DNA of 64,000 nucleotides. It comes from Lepidonotus clava (taxonomy: Eukaryota; Annelida; Polychaeta; Phyllodocida; Polynoidae). Location: assembly GCA_936440205.1 (NCBI GenBank), contig OW387148.1:27955961-28019960 (forward strand). Direction: 5' to 3'. The translations under genes were made by a program, and so were the position numbers. Under the pieces are notes generated by a model. The model did no database searches. It worked only from the letters and a program-made list of their open reading frames with translations, and was not told where the DNA came from. This document shows positions 1 to 11,690 of this stretch, piece by piece; position 1 is the first letter of the stretch; each line of letters opens with the position of its first letter.

Positions 1-1859
1 AAGTCTTTATAGTGGTTAATCCGGTTTTCCCCAACCTTTCCCAACCAATAAGCATTGGAAAACCATCAGAATATCATTTGTGGCTATAGCTATCACGTAT
101 TTTACACGAAGGCCTGATCCTAATGTGTAAATAGCAATAGCAGAGGGGGCGGAGCATTTGCACAATCACAAAATGCTATTGTGTGCATTAGCAAATTAGG
201 TGCATGACCAGGCATGCTTGTACATTTTGGACGTGGGACAACTTGTAGAGATACTACTCTCTCTGACTATAGTAAATAACTAGACATCTGAATACCACCC
301 CCATACATTTGCCATACATATTTCCTTATCTATTTAAAATAAGCTGTCACTGCACAATGACACACTTACATTTTTACACAAAGAACCATAGAACCATAGC
401 ATATTACTATGTTCATGCATTAGATTATGCATGAAAATAAATATTTCTTATTCTTTTATGGCGTATCATTTTACATGATTATTATAGCATTTAGAATTTT
501 TGAGTCACAGAAGGAGGCAGGGGGCATACGGTTTTCCCTCTTCATAATGAGTCATAATTCAGGATTTACGACAAATTTGAAAGGAACGGTAATAAGCAGT
601 GAATTCTAAATTATATACCCTACTGATTGAGTACTTACAGCTGTATTTGGACCAATGTGATGTGGGATGGATTTCAATTTTTTGTTAATGGTTATGTTGT
701 CTGACATAGAACCTATAGCAAACCCCATCAATGGTAGACCTACCACCTCTCAACCTCAGAAACCTTACTGCCTTTTCGATAAAATCAGAATCAGCAAAAC
801 TGGTCACGCGATCCTCCCCCACTATGAATCTGCTTTTAATTATCCTAAATTAGTTCAGGCAGCTGTTAAGGTTGGATGGTTAATCATACGATATAGCACA
901 AAAATGCTTAGGTTACAAAACTGGAATATGCGTAATGCTCATATATTTAACCAATCGATTAACCAGATGAGACCAGAAACCATCATAACCACCTGCTCCG
1001 GGAGGTCCTAATAGAAATAGCGATGATGCCATTACTACGTGACGTCTGACTAACAATACTCCTTGTATTCTTAGGTAACAGGCAACCTGCTATGACTCAT
1101 AAGAATATATTGATTTTATGAGATGATATGAAGGCTATGAACAATGTATCGTATGATAATGAGTAAAGATAGGTTATTGTGGGATGTAAGCATTTACCTT
1201 GTAAACCTAAACAATTACAACTGAAGCCGTGAAGTATAATTTCTCCATTCGCACATAGCCTTTCAATAGACATTCAATGTATAATAATCCTAATCCCACA
1301 CTATGAATTATGAGAAAAGCTCAATTTGAAAAGGAAGGATTGTTGATGCATATATTCTAAAGAATAAATTTAACAAAATGACACCTACAGCCAAGGTTCT
1401 CTTCAAACACGGTTTGAATTAGATATTTTATGGTAGTGGGAGTGCTGACTTTTTGCAGCGCTAAGCCTATTTTCAATCAGTTGATTAGGTCAGGCCATGA
1501 CCAACAGTAGCCCTTTGTAATGTGTTTACAACTAGAGTAGGAAGATTAGACCTCATTGGCATGAGTGGTGTTATCATAGCGTGTTTGACGATAGCATCAT
1601 AGATTTACAACCTATTTACATCTAATTCCTTTAATATAGGGGAACACATTGATTATATCTAATCTGGTGCTTTACCATCTAATATATTTTTGGCCAGGTG
1701 ATACACACTTAAGCATGCTACCTTTTCATGACACCAAGTGCAATTCTTCATGATGTCTGAAATGCCCTTATGACCCTCGTACACTCTGTCATATAATATG
1801 ATCGATAACTACATATCATCATTCAGTTATTAATGTGTGTTTCCTCTTGTTTTCTTCAG
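1..1859. other. No recognisable exon; probable intron or upstream DNA
   Basis: AT-rich sequence without a coding stretch I can support. The longest open frame (667-1011, plus) has no recognisable domain and no convincing splice or start context. Because the exon at 1860 begins at a splice acceptor, much of this stretch is probably the preceding intron of that gene. Confidence 0.4.
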
Positions 1860-2727
1860 GGTTGAAGCCCAGGACTTAAGCGAGCTGCGTCGCATGACGT
1901 GTCCGGTCGGAGGGCTCTATGGTGACTGTCCCAACCTGAAGGCTCTGGCAGTGAGCTGTCGGCAGGCCAACCAACTATGCCTCTCTACATCCGATGTCCA
2001 TTCAACGCTTCGCAGACACAGTGATGACGTCGACGGCAGAGGGCGGGCTTATTGGTTGCGACTGGCCAAGTCACACCTGATTGGTGGATACCAGACCCTC
2101 AAAGCAAGGCTCTCTCCATCACGTGACCTTGAGTTTTTGGATGAGGGCCGTCGCTGCCTTTCGGTGGAGTTCGCGACTGCGAAATCAGCAACGGAGAAGC
2201 GGAAATGCAAGTCATCAGAGGATGTTTCAAGGTCAACCAAAGAGGACTTGAAGCACCCCCAGCGCAACATGTCCTCAAGTCTCGTCATCCACTCACTCAA
2301 AGAAGGCCGGCTCTGTGCCGAGATCTCACTCGGTGACTGTCCCGATGATGACGATGTCATCGTAAGGATCCGGAACTACACGCTGGACATCCTCCTGCAG
2401 AAGAAGGGCTCTGGAAAAAAGTCTGGGAGCAAGTCAGGAAAGGAAAGTCCTGACCGCCAACCATATAAGCTCGGCGCTGTTGACATTCCAATATATTTAG
2501 ATCCTGAAACATTGTGCTTTGACCTTATTGATAACCGTACGTTGATCATGGAGGGAGAGACGAAGACATGTATGCCCCGCGGGCGGGTCTGCCACTCTAC
2601 GGAAGACATGGACAAACTCTCAAGATCAAGGTCACCCTTCGGACGACGCAAATCCAGCACCACGTGGTATGCAAACAGCCAATCAGAAAGGCCAGGCTTT
2701 TTCAGACAGCGTTCCTACACGAATTAG
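1860..2727 (+). CDS. Terminal coding exon of a protein with an HSP20/alpha-crystallin-like segment
   Basis: This is the last coding exon of a spliced gene; the stop is TAG at 2725-2727. A strong acceptor (pyrimidine run, then TTCAG ending at 1859) precedes it, so the upstream in-frame ATG at 1837 lies in the intron and is not the start. The exon supplies the last base of a split codon plus 288 codons. Counting from the first whole codon, residues 1-60 are Cys-rich. Residues about 138-235 look like a beta-sandwich of the HSP20/alpha-crystallin or CS type: alternating hydrophobic strands, then a motif YKLGAVDIPIYLDP and a strand DNRTLIMEG. They are interrupted at 181-200 by a Lys/Ser/Gly-rich insert where such domains carry a loop. 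The tail (250-288) is basic and Ser/Arg-rich with possible phosphorylation sites. Earlier exons were not found and may lie left of the window. The fold is inferred from pattern only, so a chaperone role is unproven. Confidence 0.6.
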
Positions 2728-3407
2728 GTGTCACGCTACCAATTCTACGAAAATATAAAACCCAAAAAGTTGTGATGTGCTTTTTAGTCAGAGACACTGC
2801 CAACTAGTCAGAAAAACGATTGAGATTTTCACAAACTGGCAAGTACAGAATGATATTACATGCTTGGTCATGCTCTTAGGATGTATAGTTAATTATTCAG
2901 TAGTAGTAAATACAACGACAATGGACGATGATAGCACAAACAAAATTACTGGAACTGGACCATGCCTGGCTTTTAAAAAAAACTTTTGAAAAACTGATTC
3001 AGTGCGAGTATTCATGTTATTGAACCTGCCGTGAAATGCCAAGACATATGTATTATAATGAACGGACTGATAAAAAATATAAGATTACAGAAGGGAAACA
3101 TGGTATGTGATAGAAAACAAAGAGATGGACTAGCTAGGAGACACTGTATATAATAATCATAAATAACATATTGGTAGGGGAAGGCATATATAAACAGACT
3201 GAAGTGTTCCCAGCTTGCCTGCTATCCCCGGCGGAAGTCATTACCGTGAGTAGTAGTCTTCTCCGCTTGGAGAGTGTAGAGAAAAGGGCCAGACGCAGGT
3301 TGTGGCTGAAGAGTGTTATGGCGCCTGTTAGGGTGTCCTCGACCTTCACCATTGAAGAGTAGGCTGGAGAGACTCTGGCGTTTTTATTGAGTCTGTATAA
3401 TAATAAA
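2728..3407 (+). other. Probable 3' UTR of the HSP20-like gene, with poly(A) signal
   Basis: Non-coding sequence after the stop at 2727. The first clear AATAAA on this strand is at 3402-3407, and another is at 3607-3612. A UTR of about 680 bases is plausible but not shown; the short overlapping frames at 3134-3362 have no recognisable content. Confidence 0.35.
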
Positions 3408-5925
3408 TCACATTTTGGTGCTGATGTGCTTTGTAGATAAGGTGTATAAATGTAGAGTGTACAAATAACGACTCACATAAAGTGTAATTATTATTGTGTT
3501 GATCACGGATATTTTCATTTTACACTTGTATATAATGTGCACACACATGCATAGAGACGTGCATAACTAAGTTTATCATTACGTGCATTCTGTTTATTTA
3601 AATCAGAATAAAATCATGAAAATCTGGATTTACAGTTTTTGCATTCCTCCATTTATCTATTCATTATGGAAGGAGCATTTATTGTTCCTGGGAAACGAAA
3701 TATTATAAAGTCAGATTGAAATTACATTAGATTTAGGAATAGAAAGATAAATACTAGATTCTAGTGGACACATTTTGGTACTCTCTTGCCATGATTTTCA
3801 TCAGATGAGCCAGATGAACCCATTGCCCCAAGGTTTAATAAAATTATAAACTACTTCTAAATGAAGTATCTTTATCCCTTTAAATTCATCATTTTTTAAT
3901 AGCGTTGCACTTACGATCCATCACCCTTTATCATTACTGCACTATTCCTAGTGATAAGTCTGGGACTTCATATTATGTAGCATTGGCAATAGCATTATAA
4001 TGAAAATATAATTGAAACCGGTAATCATATACAAGTATCCAAGATGTTGCTGCTACATGATCAACAAACAGCTGCGACGACCTACCTATTCCAAGTACGT
4101 ACCTCCTGCAGTAGCTTATCATATTGATAAATATAAGGAAAGAACAGGACGAATATTATAAAACCAAAAAATAAATAAATAAAATAACTAATATAAAACG
4201 CATTTAAATATCATATTACATGTCATAGATCTGCCCAACGTAACAATTATTGAACGACAACTTAGAAGATATTATGCTGGATTTATTCTAATGTAATCTA
4301 CTTTTTACCTTGAGATATAGTTGACGGAAATAGTTACAGCACCTGTATATTATATTTTATACTTCCATCCAATCAATGTGGCTTCAAACTGCGTCTCTTC
4401 TATTTCTCTTTAAAAAAATATTTAAAAAACTCTTTCAACGTTTGGTAAAAGTACGATGGAAATCAAAATCCAATAGCGTGATTTCTGTAGAAATATGAGA
4501 AGATGAACATTGCTGTCGAAATATTCAAGTTTCACACAAGTAATATGATGCCAGACAGGTGCTTTTTGTCATTGACATATCCTGTAAATTGATACAAGTT
4601 CACTAAGAGAACCGTAGGTGGCAGATAACAAAAAACCACAGACATTTGCACGGCGTGATTAAGCAGTGTCTGTTAACTCTGAAAGTACAATTAATAATAA
4701 AGCTATCAAATAATAACCTGGCATCTGATACATTGTCATCTGAATCATAATTGCGGGGATACTACTGGCTACTTCCTTAATTAAGAACTATATAGGCTGA
4801 CATAAGCACAATATGAAGGAGGAGGAGCAGGAGGCGGAAGATCTAGAAGAGCGGGAAAGGGAAGAGGAGGGGGAGGAGAACGGAAAGAAGAACTAGAGGT
4901 CATGAGGAGCAATATCCACACTTGTTTGTTTTGGCAATTAAATCCCCAAATTACATTGACCGTTCTCCATTAATTCATTCCAATTGCGAGTGCGTTTTCC
5001 GACGACTATTTTTAGCCTCTAACCGCTGATGAAGTGCCAAGAAATGACCAATGACTCATAAGCAAAACGTCTGAATATAACCAGTAAACAGATTTAGCTG
5101 AGCTTCGGGAGCTATAAAAAAAGACTCGTGTACCTAGAAATAGCTAGCATGCACTTCAAACCGCAAGTGTGCGCCCCTTTCTTTACTTCAAACGCTTTTC
5201 TATCGATGTTGTTCTATTATCTGTTAATTGCCTTCGTCGCTGCGATGTTTATATAACGGGAACACTTCCTCCTATCTAAATGGCAAAGATGTTTGGCTGT
5301 TGTTGAATTGCGGTTAGAGAACATGAAGGGGGGTACTTACTTTTAAAATTGTCTGCGTGATAATTATGTAATCAATTTTGTTTTATGGAAATGTTACAGG
5401 ATATCATGTCACATAATATTCTGTTTTAGCTAATGGAATTAATTGGCTTTAGATTTGAGACCTTACATAATTTTTTAAAGATATTAAAGACTTGACAACC
5501 ACCTCTCAAATAATTGCTTTGTAAGTTTATTTGCCTTTTCGTCTGTAATAAATCAAATATCACTTTATGTTTCTTTTGGATTACATACAAAAACAGATAG
5601 TTGCAAGGAGGAATTGGAAATCCTAATGAAGAGGTTAAAATGTAGATCTAGAAGCTACTCGAATTATCATAAAAGTTACAAGTTCAAAAAGAGTCACACT
5701 TATCATGCATTGTAGTAATCTACTTGTAAATTCTGTTAGATTCACCACAAATAAGCTAAAGTTTGGTAAAAGATGGATTTGCTCCAATTCGATATGAAGG
5801 ACATAATTGCTGTTAAATCCACTTGAAAGTGTTCTGTTTCCTCAAGAAAACGTCGGAGAAATGTCAGAATAATGTGGCTACGGATCAGAGAGGAAGCAAA
5901 CAATGACTATGGCAAGACTATTTGT
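3408..5925. other. Intergenic DNA; one purine-rich tract
   Basis: I see no gene here. A strongly purine-biased tract at about 4814-4898 (GGAGGAGGAGCAGGAGG style) could form a triplex or a regulatory polypurine tract, but it also reads as simple low-complexity sequence. The rest is AT-rich. Confidence 0.4.
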
Positions 5926-6290
5926 TTGTTTGTTGGGTTAGTTTAACATCTGACCAACCCTCTAGAGTTCTTTTACCAGACTGCACAAGGTAAAGCTTTT
6001 CAGCTAGTTTTACCCCACAAGGGTGGTGACCGAATCTATGATATGGCTTAGGAGAAACCCGTCACTGGGTTGGATACCCTACTCTTTGCGAAGAATGGCA
6101 AGGGGTCTTTAATGTGCAATGTCCCATAGAAAGCAAACTACATACCAAGCCTTTGATGGCCTTGTTGGGGGCACAGGGTTCCCCTTTTAGTCGCCTCCTA
6201 CAACAAGCAGGGGATACTGAGGAAACATTCTTCCCAGGGAGCTCCAACAGGAGCCTCCACCCTGGTCCCCCACGGGGTATGGCAAGACTA
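5926..6290 (-). mobile_element. SINE-like interspersed repeat, family 1
   Basis: Reading on the minus strand, the head (about 6290 down to 6170) carries a conserved block, GGCGACTAAAAGGGG preceded by CCCCTGCTTG. It shares this block with the elements at 23655-24000 and 58765-59110. Its body and tail differ from theirs: the 3' end at 5926-5936 is a (TTTG)n run on the plus strand. The short overlapping open frames here are incidental. Confidence 0.6.
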
Positions 6291-7742
6291 GGTTTATAGG
6301 TTTCATTTTAGGGAAAAGTAAACCCCCCTTCCACCCATACTTCCTCCCAGCCATACCTCCCCTCACCTGCTAACGGAACCGTACGTCTGTATGCATACTA
6401 ATTGGTTCTAGTATTAGACATCACTATGGCCTGAGAAAAAGCTCCTAAGTGAAAGCTAATGCCACTGCATTCTTTGCAGCTAGCATGAATCTTTTTGATC
6501 CTCAATTAAATTAGTGGCAGTTCAAAGTTCCAGACTGAACCTTTCAAGAGCTTATTTTCAACAATCAACCTTTAAATGTTTTCCATGTTTTTTGGGGAGG
6601 TTATGGAAGTGAAGTGGGCGAATTTGGGAGGAAGTTGGTTAGAATTGAAGGGTTTAATTTGTACCGAGTAATCAAGGTTATATAATAATTATATGTAGAT
6701 ATGTGAAACGAAAGTAAAGAAAAAAAATGATCGATATATATGAGGGAATTACGAAAGAGACAAAATTCATCTCAATTGTTGAGTTTCAAAAGAGCGGGGT
6801 TTCCATACAATAGTAGTAATGTGAGGCAGTCCTATAGTCATCCAAGCAATGAAATAGGTAGTACGTGTACAATATCCACAAGCAGGGAAAGCAGTCTGTG
6901 TTGAAGGACAATGATATGTTCAAATAATAATCAGCGGTTGGTGCTCATTGGTGGGATGATAAGCCTTCCATTGCCTTCTGGCCCGAGGTAGACATTTTAG
7001 CGTCCCAACTCATTCTAATTTTTCAAAATTCTTTATGGGGGCCAAGGTGGTCTAGCTCACCCTTAATTGGGTTTCGACCATAATTGTTTTTCACCCATCA
7101 CTTGCATGTATCCTTGAGAAGCGGTCTTGTCACACCATAGACATACATAAAATTATGTATCTCAATGGTCACACCGAGAGAGAGTCACCCAGAGCCACGT
7201 CTTCACCAACCACTCCAAACTCACTCTAAGCAGAATCTTCCTTGCAATGCCTATATGCAGAAATCCATAAAGTATATGGTTTAGATACTTCCCAATGTCT
7301 GCTCATTACTATTCCTTTTGTATCGTTTAATACAAAAATAGAATCTGTGGACAATAAATCCTCGGACTGACCTTACAAATGGCTAACCCTGACCTGGTTC
7401 TACGTAATCAATCCCTGGTGGGTTATCGGTTCCGCCGCATTCACTCCTGTTAAATAAGAAGTTTTCATACAAAATGTTTTATTTCTCCCATTGGTTACAA
7501 TGTAACCACCCACCACTTACAATAAATGAAATTCCCTAAGTACCAGAGCCATGCAATATGGCACAATAGAGAAGATTGGTGTCTGTATCATACAATTATT
7601 CTTGAGAAAAGAGTTGTTCATAGTTAAAACAGTGCTTTTATGTTTGGTCGAGGATTTATACCCTGGGGATTCGGCATTGTAAGATGGATGAGGTTTGCGT
7701 TAGCAGCAGCTGCGTACATGATTGAAATCTGTATTTTGCCAA
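6291..7742. other. Intergenic DNA without recognised features
   Basis: AT-rich sequence on both strands with short frames only. I see no repeat shared with the rest of the window. Confidence 0.4.
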
Positions 7743-7885
7743 GAGGACTTCCATCTAGTACGTACACGCATTTAAAATTGAAGTCTCGGACACCCCCCCT
7801 TGACCAAAAATATGCATTGGATTTGCACTAGAGTGTATGCACATTTTAACAAATCTCAGACCCCCGCCCTCCCTTGATGCAAGTA
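7743..7885. mobile_element. MITE family A copy (right end lost)
   Basis: This matches the family A copy at 8936-9091: it has the left inverted repeat (CTTCCATCTAGTACGTAC) and the two internal direct blocks ending CTCAGACCCCC. The right terminal repeat is missing. Confidence 0.65.
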
Positions 7886-7916
7886 ATTATACACACCTTT
7901 AAGCCCCATACTCATT

Positions 7917-8045
7917 AGGAAATTTTTACACAGTCGGCAAACAAATCAGGACTAAAATCGGTCGATTCTACTTCTAGATTCAGCTGATTTTAGCACCAAT
8001 CAAGATCAAACATGCACAGTCCAATATACCATACTAACTGGTGAC
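7917..8045. mobile_element. Fragment of MITE family B
   Basis: It shares the interior of the family B elements at 14607-14826 and 30342-30552 (blocks ATCGGTCGATTCTAC and CAGCTGATTTTAGCACCAA, then AAACATGCACAGTCCA). Neither terminal repeat is intact. Confidence 0.55.
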
Positions 8046-8110
8046 CTTAGGACCTAAAATATGACCCTATGGTCCATAGAAAACCCAAAAAATATGTATT
8101 TTAGGCCTCT

Positions 8111-8230
8111 TGGTCAAAAAACGAACCCACCCTCCCTTGAAATAAAGCCATAGATGGCCATAAATCAAAAAACGAACCCTACTCCCCTGAAAAAAAGTTA
8201 TCAGTCAAAAAAACAAACCTTCCTCTGAAA
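8111..8230. repeat. Degenerate tandem repeat, about 3 units
   Basis: A unit of roughly 45-55 bases containing TCAAAAAACGAACCC followed by CTCCC(T)TGAAA is repeated three times with drift. No coding meaning is seen. Confidence 0.55.
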
Positions 8231-8935
8231 GAAGCTGACTACAGGACTGTTAAATCGGGTTATGAGAAAGTTCAGACCATGTTTCGCATTTACAAAGGGA
8301 AGGGTTATTTCGCTTTGTATGATGCACAGATACACACCTTTAGTATGAGAATTACAAGCCTTTTTTATTGCAATATGTCCACACTGCAGGGAAGAAGGGA
8401 ACACGAACTGCCAGCACTGACTACAACAAAAGATTTTGTCTTTTTGTCTTTTCATATTCAAGGTTTTCCAGAGAGAACATTGAGCTGTGATAAGAAAGTC
8501 TGATTCATCAAAGAATGAGCATCTTAAATAACCATAGCATATTTGTATTGTTCATCGTTTTCAAAATCAATGAGTTTTCCAATTTCCTATTCTGACAGAT
8601 TCAATTATCTGATATTCATTTTAAAGCAAAGATTGCAAATCTTTCACAAGGATTTTGAAATTAACCCTCCATTCAAATGCCACAAACGAAAATCATTGTC
8701 AAAGATATCAACAGTAAATCTTCTGTAACAGTTCAGTGAATTTTGTTAGGCTCACGTTACATCTAGTCAGATATTGTACTATGACATATCATTTCCTGGG
8801 ATTTAATTGATATTGTATTGAATTGAATGAATATGTAACTAACGTCATGGAACTGCCCAGTGTAAACCGGAAATTGAAAATTTCACTGTTTAAAGGTCAA
8901 TCAGACCCAACCTTAGTTTCATTTCAATCCAGTAA

Positions 8936-9091
8936 GGGGCCTTCTATTTAGTACATACACACATTTTCAAAAATCTCAGACCCCCCCCTTTGTTGAAAAA
9001 TACACATTGGATTTGTACTGGAACGAACATACATTTGAAAAATCTCAGACCCCCCTCCCCCTTGATGCGTACATACTTAGTGGAAGGCCCC
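8936..9091. mobile_element. MITE family A, complete copy
   Basis: A 156-bp element with terminal inverted repeats of about 25 bp: left GGGGCCTTCTATTTAGTACA, and right the reverse complement with few mismatches. A short direct block ending AAAATCTCAGACCCCCC occurs twice inside. The flanks read TAA on both sides, which fits a 3-bp target duplication of the Harbinger type (inference). Other copies: 7743-7885, 31614-31777, 49503-49615. Confidence 0.75.
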
Positions 9092-9684
9092 TAAAATTAC
9101 ATTCTCTTCTGGAACAGAAAGCAGATGTAATACAGAAAACTATCACCATTCATCATGTAAAGAATACAAGTATACAAAATATATTTACCAGTAAAATTGG
9201 GTTAAATGTAATGGTCATCTTTGTTAGCCTTGGTAAAGGTTGCATTTGGGTACCACTTCTATGGCAGCAAAATGAATTACAACATTGATCTCAATCCCTC
9301 ATCAAAAAGAGAGACAAATGGACACGTCTTCTAGGCTATATCTTTGAAAAATGTTGCTGTATAGAACAGTATAAATTCAAATGTAAGCAATGTCTTTAAC
9401 CTCGAAATTGTGATCGATCCATTTACTTTAAAGATGCAAATGCAAGAAGAAATTGATTCAGTCCCAGTAAAAAGGTGAATGTTCTTATGTCTCTCAGTTA
9501 CTTTGATAAGAAAAGATAATAGGAAAGTAATACAATTATTTTTGTGTGGCTCCCTTTGAACACGTTGGTAAGTGTCATTGACGCAATGGTCAACCCCCTC
9601 CTGCTTTTTGTGTTTTATCATATTTATTGTTGAAGTTGAATAAAGAGTTAACTGAGCTTTTACGAATTACTGCCCCATTTAATC
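9092..9684. other. Intergenic DNA without recognised features
   Basis: Short open frames only, on both strands, with no domain, splice or repeat signal that I can support. Confidence 0.35.
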
Positions 9685-9770
9685 ATGTGCGGATCCAGAT
9701 GGGTGGTGCGGGGCGCGTGCCCCTCCCCTTTTCCAGAAAATTTTCAAATTCTGGATCCGCCAGTGGGGTT
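9685..9770. repeat. Short inverted repeat ending in GCGGATCCAGA
   Basis: GTGCGGATCCAGA near 9687 is mirrored by TCTGGATCCGCC near 9752-9763. A similar motif, GCGGATCCAGGG, recurs near 49767. This is probably a fragment of a small inverted-repeat element. Confidence 0.4.
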
Positions 9771-9969
9771 TTTGACTGTTCGACTTTACATACCAGTTTC
9801 TTTCTCTTTTGTAGGTACCTTCAAGTACACCGTAATCTTTAATATACAAAATTCTAAGGTACCGTGGCTGCCCATTTAAGTATTATTTAATTATGATATT
9901 GTGATGAATGGGTATTCATCAGGTGTCAAAGCAAGAATGTGAATCGATGCGGTAGATCTTTAAGTATAT

Positions 9970-10345
9970 TGTTATGTAACGGGAACGAAACCCATTGGCC
10001 CGAGACTCCCAGTCAGGGAACGAAGGAGTGGAACTCCCCTAGTTCCGGCCTGAGAGACAAATAGAAGCACCGGCCTGGACCCCTACCATAACAACAATTT
10101 GGCCCTCTGCCATCCTCCACGCTTGATGGCTGCAACCCCCGGCCCGATCTGACCAACACACCCTCCCCCCTTCAACGAATACCGATCCCCCGACCAACCC
10201 ACTCAGCCCCCCTCGTGTACGAGGCACGACTCTTGATCTCACCCCTCGGCTTCTTGCTCGGCCTCCGTGCCCAGCTAAGAACCGAAATAACCCCCCGTCC
10301 CTCGGCGGTAGAAACCGGAAACCCCGAACTACCAAGGAACGTCAC
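9970..10345. other. GC-rich island of unknown nature
   Basis: About 370 bases are markedly richer in C on the plus strand than anything around them. The minus strand has a 98-codon open frame (10039-10335), but it is Gly/Arg/Val-rich and looks like a product of base composition. The edges share TATATTGT in inverted orientation, so this may be a mobile element of a family I do not recognise. Confidence 0.4.
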
Positions 10346-11599
10346 AATATAGTTATTGTACTAGCCGCAATTATGATGCTTATGTATTGCTCATTGATAG
10401 AAATAGGTTACTGCTATTGACCAATAGACAAAAGAAAGTACAATAAATTCATTGGTTCACTGACTGGGACGACTGATACTGACTGAGTGTATATTATGTG
10501 CTGGCTATTTCACACTTTTCTGGTACAGGCAGGTGAATAGATAACCTATTTCAATATCCGATTCCTATGTCTGTAAAAGGCAGCCTACAAAGCCCTTGAC
10601 CTACATATATGGATACAAACAGACATATTGAATAAATCAATATTCTGAGAATAACCACAAGAAATAAAGAAAAATCTCCCACCGTGAAATGCTTTTCATG
10701 TAACGGTAGCCTTTGCTCAATGAAGTAGTTCTACCGCCGTAAAACAATTACTCTTCTATAAGATGATAATTACAGGCGTCTTGGACCTGCCACTTTTTAT
10801 TAGTGTCCACTCAATCAGCCTGGGACTGGCTCTCCTTCTCTCAGTGACTCATACAGTCAATATCTATTAATAACTTGACTTAGCACAAGGAAGGTCGGCA
10901 AGGTCAATTAATATTAGGCTAAATAGGTTATTGCCTGAATACAGGACAGGCATTGAGATTCAACAGAAAGGTTTCATGGAATAGGCAAAATGAGGGATGG
11001 ACATGAATAGGAAACTTACTTCAGAGTACTCAGAAAGAATGACTGCAAGATATGAGATATCAAATCCACAACAGACATGGGTTATATAGATTACACTTGA
11101 AGATCCACCTGCAATGTTTATCTGGTGTTTTGTTTAAAATTCCTACCCCTCTAAGCTATATACCTAGACATGGCTATTTCAGCTGGTCAACATAATTTCA
11201 TGTTAACAAGCGGTGCAGAGGTAACATTTTTAATTTTAAAGCATTAACTAAAGGTATTCGAATGTTACTTCGAGGCATATATATTGTTCATGTATCATTA
11301 CAAAGGCTTTTGGTTTTATCGGGGGGGGGGGGTAAAGTATTGATGCATGATATTTCCTCCAATTAGAATATCAATATATTTCATAACAGGAACAATCATA
11401 CTGGGAAAAACGTGGGGGCCAGATTGACAAATCGTCATACTAGTAGAGACCTTATCCCCCTAAGACACTTACCACCTATTGGCTTATAATGTAGAGGAAA
11501 TTAAGAGCTTAGTCTTTGTAATGGAAAGCAAATATCCCCCTTTAATAGATGTCTAGGATTCATACCTAAAAGGCTAACTCATCCCTATACTCGACAGTT
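10346..11599. other. Intergenic DNA; short poly-G run
   Basis: No gene is recognised. A run of about 10 G occurs near 11322-11332. The rest is AT-rich with no clear repeats. Confidence 0.35.
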
Positions 11600-11690
11600 A
11601 GTGGATGGGGGGTAAGTGTCCTAGGGGGTGAGTGTCCTAGGGGGTAAGTGTCCGGGGGATAAATGTCCAGAAGATAAGTGTCCTGTCGCC
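11600..11690. repeat. Minisatellite, about 15-17-bp unit
   Basis: Five to six degenerate units of the form GGGGGTAAGTGTCC (variants GATAAGTGTCC, GATAAATGTCC) lie in tandem. The open frame reading through it has no independent support. Confidence 0.7.

Noticed and set aside
667-1011. 114-codon plus-strand open frame
   Set aside because: No domain, signal peptide, splice context or coding-like pattern; length is within reach of chance in this composition.
1837-1859. ATG at 1837 as the start of the HSP20-like protein
   Set aside because: It lies in the pyrimidine run of a strong splice acceptor; the codons up to 1860 read as intron.
4814-4898. Glu-rich frame in the purine tract
   Set aside because: Low-complexity purine sequence; the frame is a by-product.
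10039-10335. 98-codon minus frame in the GC-rich island
   Set aside because: Gly/Arg/Val-rich translation of GC-rich DNA with no recognisable motif.
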